Source: Arbacia lixula
Lineage: Eukaryota > Echinodermata > Echinoidea > Arbacioida > Arbaciidae
Length of the DNA: 64,000 nucleotides
Direction: 5' to 3'
Assembly (NCBI GenBank): GCA_963669155.1
Contig: OZ022580.1
Location: forward strand, 19,553,736 to 19,617,735
Part shown: positions 54,723 to 64,000 of the stretch, piece after piece
How positions within the stretch are numbered: the first letter of the stretch is position 1
Layout: the number at the start of each line of letters is the position of its first letter
Notes under the pieces: generated by a model
Databases searched by the model: none
What the model saw: only the letters and a program-made list of their open reading frames with translations
What the model was told of the DNA's origin: nothing
Program-made: the position numbers and the translations under genes

Positions 54723-55627
54723 CCTGACATAGCGACGATGGGATGATATGTTTCATTATCAAGGCTACTTAGATATGCAATCTTTTTTCGTAATTGTTGG
54801 ACAATCATAAAGAGCAGCAGAGGGTTTCTACATCATAGCCTGACGTAAGAAAAGAAATGTTTGCTCTCAAGGTCTACAAAGGTATCCAATATTTCTGTAC
54901 AATTATGAAGGGAGGTACAGGCTTAGTACATCACGCCTGACAGAGCTTTCTCTCAAGGGCTAAGAAGATTTTGTCAAACAATGACCAACCAATCTGCAAT
55001 GAATGAATTGTAGGCAATAGCTCTGTTTGATATCATTGAAGACCTGCTATAATAGAGGAGCAGGATTCCTACATCATAGCGTGACATAGCAACAGTGAGA
55101 AATGAAGTTTTCTTTAAGGGCTTAAACTTAATGAAAGGATGGCCAACCAATCTTTGTGAATGAACTGTAGGCTTTAGCTTATTGAAGGACTGCTATGACA
55201 GTGGTACGGAATTATAGCCTGACATAGCGACAGGGAGAAGAGATGCTGTCTCAAGGGCCAGCCATTACGCACTTGAGGAGCAGCTATAGATACAACAGTG
55301 GTATTCCTAATTCATAGCCTGACCTGGCAACGGCGAGAAGAGATTCTTTTCTCAATGACTATGACGTCATAACTTTTCTGTAGTCCTCGAAACTACCTGG
55401 ATGGGGGAACTTCATAAAATAGAATTATCCCACAAAGAACAAAGGCGACATTTATTGTCAAACAGTGTAAAAATGATGCTCCTAAAATCAAAATTTGATC
55501 GCATAACATCCATTTGAATGTGTATAAAGTTTCTTTGGGGGAAAAATGACTAATTTTTGTGCATTGAAGTATTATTTGACCCCTTCTAAACTACAGTATG
55601 CAGTTAGTAACTAAGTAAATATACTGA
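54723..55627. repeat. LRRC40 3' flank with degenerate repeats
   Basis: Variants of ATAGCCTGACATAGCGAC followed by GAGAAGAGATG..TCTCAAGGGC recur about six times at roughly 110-bp spacing to about 55350, so most of the likely 3' UTR is a decayed tandem repeat. No coding seen. Confidence 0.7.
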
Positions 55628-56837
55628 TTTTTGTCTCGCCCACCGGAGGTGAAGGCGAGACTAAGGGATCCAAATGGCGTCCGTCCGTCGTCCGTCCGTC
55701 GTCCGTCCGTCGTCCGTCCGTCGTCCGTCGTCCGTCCGTCGTCCGTCGTCCGTCGTCTGTCGTCCGTCACAAATGTTAAAGTTTACCTGCAAGACTCTCT
55801 TATGATCCATAACTTCACATGGGTTGCTTGGATTACAACCTAACTTGGGTCATAGATGCACTGGGGGTACCTTCATGTTATGGTGGCGTTGGAGGTCACA
55901 GGATAAGGTCAAAGGTCATTTGAGGTCATACGTTAAAGTTTACCTGCAAGACTCTCTTTTGACAAATAACTTCACATAGGTTGCTTGGATTACAACCTAA
56001 CTTGGGTCATAGATGCACTGGGGGTACCTTCATGTTATGGTGCTGTTGGAGGTCACAGGATAAGGTCAAAGGTCATTTGAGGTCATACGTTAAAGTTTAC
56101 CTGCAAGACTCTCTTTTGACAAATAACTTCACATTGGTTGCTTGGATTACAACCTAACTTGGGTCATAGATGCACTGGGGGTACCTACATGTTATGGTGC
56201 TGTTGGAGGTCACAGGATAAGGTCAAAGGTCATTTGAGGTCATACGTTAAAGTTTACCTGCAAGACTCTCTTTTGACAAATAACTTCACATAGGTTGCTT
56301 GGATTACAACCTAACTTGGGTCATAGATGCACTGGGGGTACCTTCATGTTATGGTACCGTTGGAGGTCACAGGATAAGGTCAAAGGTCATTTGAGGTCAT
56401 ACGTTAAAGTTTACTTGCAAGACTCTCTTATCACACATAACTCATCACATGTTGCTACAATGGCAATCAAACTTGGATGATGGATGCACTGGGGGCACCT
56501 GCATGTTATTGTGCTGTAAGAGGTCACATGATAAGGTCAAAGGTCATTTGAGGTCATACATTAAAGTTTACTTGCAAGACTATTGGTGAAGGCTTCCTAA
56601 CTTGTGCACAGAATTGTGTGAGCATGTGTGAGCATTACTGATGTAGATTTAGGCAAACATTACTCATGCACATTTATGCAAATTTATTCAAAGTCACTAT
56701 TTTGCACCTGATTTTGATGTTGTCTGTTTAAAGTTGCTTATTTGTTTGTTTCAGTTCTCTTTTGCGTAGCAACGGAGATCGCGATATTTCTGGTTATTTT
56801 CGCAAGTGGGCGAGACACAATATTGCTAATGCCTTGT
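55628..56837. mobile_element. TGTCTCGCCCAC element copy 3
   Basis: Same orientation and ends as copies 1 and 2, but over 18 kb away in the LRRC40-CLPP spacer. It has a GTCC/CGTC microsatellite at about 55680-55767, then tandem units with five perfect AGGTCAAAGGTCA sites, each followed by TTTGAGGTCA. The right 250 bp matches copy 1, plus a short extra segment at about 56724-56755. Confidence 0.86.
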
Positions 56838-58730
56838 TTTGTTCCAGAGCAGAGACTAATTTGACATTTCAGGGTGTGACATTCCAGTCTCTAAATAGTA
56901 CTTCTTTTTGCATTTTATGCACTTATTTGTGTGCTTTTTTTATATAATTGAAAACTCTAAAAAAAAAAAAAAAAACTGCCCATTAGATGGAGAGTATACC
57001 AGATGTATTTTGCAGAGGGAACAATGTAGTATCCTACAGTTCTATAAAAACTGGTGCCATAATTTATTGTCACAATTTAGATATGTGGGGGAGCTCCTGA
57101 TATTACCAATGTGTATAAAATGCAAACATCTTGATTTCAAAATATGTATGCTGGTAGGTTAAACCTTAGCATGCCCCTGGTGGATTATTTCACCATTTAC
57201 ACACAAAAATCTCATAGAGAAGCTATTTGTCTAGCTTACAAAGGGTTAATGAACTAGTATCACAGTTCCACTGCTATCTTATGAGTCATATGATGAACTA
57301 AAATGTGCCATGATGTGAATGAGATGAAGCTTTTGTATTCTGTGTGCACTTTAGTATACAATACAGTCTCAGGATCCTACTACTGGGTTTTGGGGTATAA
57401 AATAAGTATAGGAGTACATGTATGTGGCTGTACCTCTATTCATTATAATGCATGTAATTAATTTATTACATCGAAAAACTTTAGTATGCTGATACTTCAA
57501 CCTGTGAAAATTGGTGTAACACCTTTAAACTAAGAGTTAGTAGTGGCAGAGGCCTTGGCAACAGCTCCCATTCTTGTTTTCATTTCAGAATCATGTGAAG
57601 AAATGACATGAAAAAGAGCAAATAATGTAGGAGTCCAAATCAAAGGAGACAGTTACCCTATTAATGGAGGAACAGCCCTGCCATGGTGATAAGTCGTGTA
57701 ATCATTACCACTAGGAACCACTACCACTAGTCCACCCTGAAATTAAGTTGGTTTTAACAAAAGAAGAAACATGAAAGAATCATATTAGTGAAGGTTTGAT
57801 GAAAATCATTCAAAGGATAACAAAGTTACGATTAATTGAGGTTTTTATTCTGTGATGTCATGTACGAGATGCTCTTACGTATGTTATGTACCATTACTAT
57901 GGTTTTTGTAAATCTTGATTTTCTCAAAAGGATATGCATCCTATTACCTGTGCATTTGATACATCATGCACATAACTCTATGAAAAAAATATCCCTTCGT
58001 CAAAAACAGAAAAACAATTTTTTTTATGAAATTATTCAGCACACAACATATGAGAGATCACATCGCATATGACATCTGAAATTTAAATTTTAAAAGATCA
58101 TAACTTTCTTATCCTTTGATGAATTTTCGTCAAACCTTCACTAATAGTTCATTCATGTTCTGCTTTTAAATTTTCAGGGTGTTCTATCCTTTACAGGCCT
58201 ATTTTCAGAATCAAAGCTTATCAGTAGATGTGATCTTAGCATCAGCATATGCCACATTCAGTAGTGGGTCTGAGTTGTTAACAGCACATCGTACTGCATT
58301 CGTCCGTTTCCCTTGGGGCAATCGCTTTAGATGGATGTGATGGGATCTACTGTGCAGGCTGATTCATTCATGTAGAGTGTTGTGGGTATCTCACCAACTT
58401 AACAGTGATGCATACCAAATACCAATTTGTGAAGAAAACTATCAAATGTAATATGCTTGGCATGCAGTACATGTACAGATATAGTACTTTTATGTGTGTG
58501 AAGTAAGAATAAAATTTAAATCAGATACAGTTTTGTTACTCTTTATTGTTTCTTGTCTCTTATCCTAGAAATGGTTCAAGACAGACATGTGTTAATTCTT
58601 TTTCCTCAGCTGTGAAAGGAGCTGCTCAGTGCAGAGAAGTTTTTTGTGCCATCTTGCCATCCGCAAGGCAATGAAAACACGAGTAATTTCCAACACTGCA
58701 CATGGTACACAATGAATAGGGGTCTGGCTG
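56838..58730. other. Spacer downstream of LRRC40
   Basis: No gene recognised. About 57165-57250 (AACCTTAGCATGCC.. to AGGGTTAAT) resembles about 39016-39110 in TRAPPC13 intron 11, so it is a dispersed repeat. A-rich run at about 56960-56976. Confidence 0.5.
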
Positions 58731-59040
58731 CAGCACACTACCGGTCATCACTCTCAGTTTCTTCTTCAGGGACGGACTGAGAAAAAAGGAGAATGATACA
58801 GTGACTAGTCTAAGAGTACTAGACTCTATTTTGTCAGTTGAGATCAGAAATGTCCCACAGCCTAAAAAAAAATCTAACCAAACTATTCAGTAAAGGGGTT
58901 TGGCTGCTGTAGACTAATTATTGATATCTTCTTCAAGGACGGACTGAGGAAAGAGGAGAATGATACAGTGACTAGTCTAAGAGTACCAGACTCTATTTGT
59001 CAGTTGAGATCAGAAATGTCCAACAGCCTGGAAACCAGGC
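58731..59040. repeat. Tandem duplication, about 165-bp unit, with a diverged copy at 32500-32710
   Basis: GACGGACTGAG..AAGGAGAATGATACAGTGAC followed by TAGTCTAAGAGTAC.AGACTC occurs twice (about 58772 and 58931). A weaker relative lies in TRAPPC13 intron 7 near 32610-32720. Confidence 0.8.
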
Positions 59041-59058
59041 TACCACTCACCCAATTTA

Positions 59059-59278
59059 CACTGCAGCTCAAAGGAATTGGCATAGGGAAAGGGAAAGGGA
59101 AAGACCCACAGTTTTAAACCGTGGTATATTTTATCCAGTTCAGCATGAAACATGATGCTTTGTAGGCTAAAGCATCGTGTTTCATGCTGAACTGGACAAA
59201 ATATACCATGGTTTAAAACTGGGTCCTTCCTTTTTTTCCCTTTCCCTTTCCCTATGCCAATTCCTTTGAGCTGTAGTG
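59059..59278. mobile_element. Palindromic MITE copy 2, TA target duplication
   Basis: 220-bp palindrome with ends CACTGCAGCTCAAAGGAATT and its near inverse, TA at 59057-59058 and 59279-59280. Same family as 25588-25809; arms include AGTTCAGCATGAAAC and CATAGGGAAAGGGAAAGG. Confidence 0.88.
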
Positions 59279-59280
59279 TA

Positions 59281-60906
59281 AATCCAGCATGCAAGCACCT
59301 TCCTTCCAATACTGCTACACCTCACATTCCTTATGGTTCCTTGTGTCAGGGTTGAGTATGATTCATTCACCACTCACAATATATTCACCTCATTTCAGAG
59401 ACAGACAAAAGGTTATTATGACATGTACATGCTGTCAAACATTGGGCAGCTCAGCTATTTACAATGTCTTACCCTTTACCAATGAAATTCAGTTAGAAAA
59501 TATATGTACATCTATTTTACTTCAACAATTAAAGAAAATTGGGAAGGTAAAGGGGTACATTCTCAATAGATTTTGAATTCTGACAGCTATTGATTGATCT
59601 AAATTCATCTTCACACTGAATGTTTGATCCATTCAGTTTAATTTTAATCATGAATGTAAACTGGTAAATGTATGTGTAAGAATTGCATATATCATAAACA
59701 TATTAACACTAAAAACAAAACAACTTCACACTTCGACACACATCACTTCCAATTTCGATATCATATATCTCATTTAATTACTTCAATTTAGTTACAGGAT
59801 CATTTCTTTTTAATATGTGCTGAATAGTACATGACAGTTCAATGTATGTTACCAAGAAACCAAAAAAATCCGAAGAAAAATTAGGCATATTGATGTTGTA
59901 AAAAGTCACATAAAGCAGATTTGTAAAATTTGTATTGAAAACAAAATGATATTGTAGAAACAAATGGGGTTGTGCTTACAGAAAATCTGACAAATTAAAA
60001 TACATGTGCACTGCAAAATAATGAATTTGATGTATCTTAATAATGAGCATTGGAATGTTAAATTGTCCAATTACCCTATAGAATCACATACTACCAAGTA
60101 TAGATTAGAGGTTAACTCCGAGTGTTGGTTAACTTATACGGACCCGCATAACTCCAGAAACCCAATTTGTGTCCACTCTTTCTTTGTCAGTCCATCTTTC
60201 AAAGAAAGTTGCTTGTCACAGCACATCTATAAATTTTACCATTTTCAATATTTGCTGTCCGTTCTCAATACATACCCTAATTTATAGTAAGTGAATATTG
60301 GTTTTCCAAAGTTCAAACGTGGCAAAACAGACAACAGAGACGACAGGTGTTTGTATACTGTTTTTGTTGAAGGATACCATGGGCGCTGAAGGGTATTGTG
60401 ACAAGGTACAAACTACTTTCTTTTTGTGCTCCAGTCGTTGAAAATATATCTGGTGTGAAGGGATTAACTCCTTCTCTGCCAGACTCCATACTGCTCTATG
60501 AGAATGATGTGTATTACCAGTGCAAAAAATGCCTCAGTGGCACGTAAAGAATTAATTACTGACAATCAACCCATAATTGCAGGGCTAATTATTCAGTTTT
60601 GGACAATAATAACCTGTCTTGTTTACCTGATTTTCCTCCAACTTTTAACAATTTGCATTCACTAACTTACCATGACAAACTGTTCTGCTCTATAGATGAT
60701 AATACATGTTGCAATAAGTCTAAATGTAGAAAGTACAGAGCCAAAATCCTTCCCAAAAGTTGTCATGACAACCACCAAGACCTTGCACATGGACACCATC
60801 TGCATGACATAAACACAGTTTAACACCACCACATGGTAATTATAAAATGTCTCTCTGCGAAGAATCAAACAACGTACAAAAAGTTCCCGCTGGAATGGTC
60901 TGTCCG
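59281..60906. other. CLPP 3' flank
   Basis: AT-rich, no gene recognised. A copy of the 85-bp dispersed repeat is at about 60464-60552. No convincing CLPP polyadenylation hexamer found. Confidence 0.5.
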
Positions 60907-61043
60907 CTAAGACTCCGCCGATGGTGGGCTCGGTTTGTCATCGTTTAGTGCTAATTGTGGCGGGTGGTCCAGGACCTTGTCGATAAGACCAAACTCTAAG
61001 GCCTCCTGGGGACTCATGAACTTATCCCTCTCCATCGCTTCCT
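60907..61043 (-). CDS. CLPP: CLPP last exon
   Basis: [20 protein letters not shown] then [20 protein letters not shown] and SAES, stop TAG. Contains the catalytic Asp. Acceptor ATACAG, entry phase 1. Confidence 0.95.
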
Positions 61044-61347
61044 CTGTATGGTGGAAAGAAACGCAACAAGACATTTGGAAGAACTATAGCATGATATCTA
61101 TTTTGTTGACAAAATGTAGTTCTACCTGTTGAGATTAAATCAATTTCAATGCAAAAGAACAAGAAATCTAAATTAGTACAAAGAGATATTTGACATAATG
61201 ATATCTTTTTTGATTGTTAAGACTAAGTTAACTTTAATTTTCTCTCATCTACAATATTGAGTGTTTGACATTCCTGATATATCATTTAAGGGGTTGAGCA
61301 TTCAACTTGATAACAATATCTCCTCTGCCTTTTTTTCTCGCTCTTTC

Positions 61348-61403
<56 letters not shown>

Positions 61404-64000
61404 CCTCTCTACCTTCCTCCATCTTATATCCAACTGTCATACCTCCTTTCCTGGTATACTCACCAACAACATCCAGTGGTTGTCCAGTGTGCTTGACATA
61501 GAGTTTATTCAGCTGAGCCTTTAACTTGATGATTTCCTCTGCTTGGATCTGTATATCTGTTGCTTGACCCTGTAGATGATCACAATAAATGAGAGAGAAA
61601 ACATTTGTCTTTACCCTGTTATATAAATGGCACACAGGAAAGCTGATGATATACATGTGAGGCTACAGCCATACTTTGATGTCTGGTTTTAGGGTCAACG
61701 GAATAAGGTTGAAAGTATGATGCTTGTCGTTTCTCATCAAACAGAAAAGATGAAAAGACTGGGCATTGCAGACTCTGACATCAGTCCTTGTGGTCAAGTA
61801 CAGACCCATAGATCATGTTGTAACCCAGTGTGCTGTGACATGACCTTCCTTCTTAATATGACATTAATTTGAGTTAGAAAAAAAAGAGGTTTGGCCACTA
61901 TTACAGCATTGATGAAGAAACATTTCTCTTCAAAAATAGAGATAGGCAAAATAATAACAGTCTGGCCAGATGGATGTAATGCAATGATGATCCTAGAATT
62001 AGGCACACTATGCCACATGCCCATTATAACAGCACCAATAGGGGGAAAGAGTTAGGCAAAAGAAGAAGGTCTTTTCCCCTGTCTGACCAGAGACCCAATC
62101 CAAGAGTTAGGCAGACTATGCCACATCCAGACTTATACAGCATTGATAGTTCATACAGTTAGGCAAAATAAAAAGTTCTGTTCGAAGAGGGCTGCAGCAC
62201 AGTGATCCTAGAATTAGGCAACTATGCCACAATGGGTAACAGAAATCTTTGATACTACAGATAGGCAAAATAACATGTTCCTTCTGCTTCTTGGCCAGAT
62301 AGATGCCTGGCAGGTCATGATCATAGAGTTAGGCAAGACTATGCCTCATCTGCATTATTCCAATATTGACTGGTAGTACAGTTAGGCAGACTATGCCACA
62401 TTGGGAAACAGAGCACTTTTTTGATATATTACAGTTAGGCAAAATAGCAAGTTCTTACCACAGCTTGGCCAGAGGGCTGGTGCGTCATGATCCTAGAGTT
62501 AGGTAGACTATGCCTCATGCCTGGTGCCCCAGCAGTCAGCAGGAGAGAGCCCATGCTACAGGCCTGGCCTACACACCAGGTACTGATAGGGGGCAGCACA
62601 TACTGCATGGTGTCGTAGATCCCCAGACCAGCTGTGACTGAGCCACCTGTTCAATTCAAATCAACAGCTTATAAATGTTCATGAAAAGCAGTGTGTGTGT
62701 GACTACAATGTCTGAGGCATGCTTTTATGATACTGCCTTTCAATGACAAAGGGAAGCAAGTGACAAACCACTCAAATTTGAGTTATTGGTACATGTACTC
62801 TAAGATTGTACCAGGACTCCCTACATACAGGGAGAATCTGGACAAGGTATATTCACCTTGCTTTGTGACATTCAATCTTACATGATGTGGTGTTGCATTG
62901 AGGCCAATGCAAGTGAAGGACACATTTTGCTCATTTACAAGAAAAGTCTTGTTTGTCAGTTACTTCCTTTTGACAAAATACTAATACCATATTTTGTATA
63001 TTCTTTGTACAAGTTAAGCTGTGGTTCATTCTTCATATATATCAGATTTCATTGATTCCTAATTTGTTTATATACTGTTATTTTATCACGATCATGATGT
63101 TGAACAGTTTTAATTGACCTTGTGATTTCAATAAAAATGTAAAATAAATTTTTCAAAATATACTTAAGAGGCAAATTCAAAACATCTTTGCACATTGTGA
63201 AGGCATTATTACAAGATAATCCATACAAAGTATTGGTATCTCTGGAGCAGTATAACCACACACGAGATTGCTTTACGACATTTTACCTGGACTATTGATG
63301 TACATGTGAATGGGCTTTTTGTTGCTCTCTGACTGTAAAAACAGAAGTTGTGCAATCACGACACTGGACAGAGTGTCTGTGACCTGAAATAAACAAAAAA
63401 AAACATGCAAGACATGATATCTGTTATGGAATCCCAGCTGATGCACAGTTCAAAGATGACAACTTATAACTCTTTTGCTAGAGAACAGGGCTCATGAGAT
63501 TTGTAGCTATTGCCATGTCAGAAGTGAGTTCCAATAATTCTCCATCCCGCCGCATAAAGAATACTTTTTCAAAATGCACAGCGCACAAATGCTGTGCAGT
63601 CATGACATTTCTAGTCTAGTGCATTAGTGCATATAGTACCGGAAGTGGTTATGACTGCAAACTAACTCCGTATGTCGTAGTGCAGTGCATTATGGGACGA
63701 CTTTTTACTAAATGTATTATAGAGAATTGGGAGTCTTTAATGCAATATGGCTCAGCATTTGCCTGAATTACAAATTTAGTATGCAAAAATCTTGGACATC
63801 AAGAATGAAATGAAATCACAGCACAAGTGTAAGATCCTGTTGGGGGATTTCTTCACTGAATGAACTCCTTATGCATCATTGTCTCATGTTTGAAGAAAAA
63901 AAACTTGCAAGGTGCACTCACCGGCCCCATGAGACAGATGATGCGCTCCTTGAGAAGTCTGGAGTAGATGTCATATGCTCGCTCTCCTCTCCCCTGAGGA
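60907..64000 (-). CDS. CLPP: CLPP: mitochondrial ATP-dependent Clp protease proteolytic subunit (partial, last five coding exons)
   Basis: The five exons read in phase from [20 protein letters not shown] to the TAG at 60907-60909. They cover nearly the whole mature protease; the mitochondrial targeting sequence and first exon(s) lie beyond 64000. Catalytic triad: Ser in GQACSMGS, His in THQPSG, Asp in [29 protein letters not shown], then [15 protein letters not shown], are nearly identical to animal CLPP. ClpP forms a double heptamer that degrades unfolded matrix proteins with CLPX; function is by homology. The C-terminal tail after DKVLDHPP is short, Asp/Ser/Pro-rich and variable in the family. 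The gene converges on LRRC40. The intron between the last catalytic-core exons contains decayed copies of the neighbouring exon. Confidence 0.96.
61330..61405. repeat. (CT)n microsatellite in the CLPP last intron
   Basis: Near-pure CT run about 58 bp beyond the donor of the next exon upstream. Confidence 0.93.
61464..61569 (-). CDS. CLPP: CLPP penultimate exon
   Basis: [20 protein letters not shown] then [15 protein letters not shown], the head-handle helix region. Acceptor CTACAG, donor GTGAGT, exit phase 1. Confidence 0.96.
61940..62458 (-). repeat. Degenerate tandem array derived from a CLPP exon
   Basis: Four or five units of about 106 bp read, on the minus strand, GGCATAGTCTGCCTAACTCT-like sequence, then GATCAT, then CTGGCCA and a TATTTTGCCTA tail. 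This mirrors the end of the functional exon (62459-62646), which encodes [20 protein letters not shown], plus its donor flank. Units at about 61944-62023 and 62267-62357 are the most exon-like. The array directly abuts the real exon. Confidence 0.85.
62459..62646 (-). CDS. CLPP: CLPP exon with catalytic Ser and His
   Basis: [40 protein letters not shown] and [20 protein letters not shown]. Entry phase 1, exit phase 0. Acceptor GAACAG, donor GTAAGA. Confidence 0.96.
63287..63383 (-). CDS. CLPP: CLPP exon with the INSPG motif
   Basis: [20 protein letters not shown] then [12 protein letters not shown]. Acceptor TTTCAG, donor GTAAAA, exit phase 1. Confidence 0.96.
63922..64000 (-). CDS. CLPP: CLPP exon, cut by the window edge
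   Basis: [20 protein letters not shown] then MGP, donor GTGAGT, phase 0. The upstream end is uncertain: CCTCAG at 63999-63994 could be an acceptor (exon starting at 63993) or coding sequence. Confidence 0.88.

Noticed and set aside
61794-62024. A 76-codon frame resembling CLPP ([14 protein letters not shown]) taken as an alternative exon
   Set aside because: It lacks a matching acceptor and donor in phase and is one unit of the decayed exon-derived array; kept as a finding instead.

Overview
The window is animal nuclear DNA: intron-rich protein genes with GT-AG splice sites, long AT-rich introns, many microsatellites and many non-autonomous transposons. Four conserved genes can be assembled exon by exon. 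TRIM23 (minus, 10 exons, 573 aa), TRAPPC13 (plus, 12 exons, 412 aa) and LRRC40 (plus, 13 exons, 602 aa) are complete. CLPP (minus, last five coding exons) runs off the right edge. Protein similarity and repeat style suggest a marine invertebrate, most likely a deuterostome such as an echinoderm. The species cannot be fixed from the sequence alone.

Layout. 1-5633: microsatellites, tandem repeats and TRIM23 3' flank. 5634-14310: TRIM23 on the minus strand. 14311-23395: what was once a shared promoter of about 264 bp (start codon to start codon) between head-to-head TRIM23 and TRAPPC13, now split by an 8.8-kb foldback-like transposon with a 9-bp target duplication and long inverted arms built of 111-bp tandem repeats. 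23396-43514: TRAPPC13, whose introns hold several transposons and a candidate 9-nt microexon. 43515-45925: spacer. 45926-54722: LRRC40. 54723-60906: spacer with another tandem-repeat element and a palindromic MITE. 60907-64000: CLPP, with one intron carrying decayed tandem copies of its own neighbouring exon.

The genes act in separate housekeeping pathways: ubiquitin ligase/ARF GTPase (TRIM23), vesicle-tethering complex subunit (TRAPPC13), leucine-rich-repeat protein of unknown role (LRRC40) and mitochondrial protease (CLPP). TRIM23 next to TRAPPC13, head to head, is as I recall also the human arrangement on chromosome 5q.

Most unusual signals: (1) the foldback element inside a compact bidirectional promoter; (2) three copies of a TGTCTCGCCCAC-ended element whose internal repeats carry AGGTCA half-sites in DR1 and DR4 spacing, with 12 perfect DR1s; (3) the CLPP exon-derived minisatellite; (4) a hAT element with a perfect 8-bp duplication nested in another inverted-repeat element; (5) three GGCC-ended, Harbinger-like elements all flanked by CTG/CAG.
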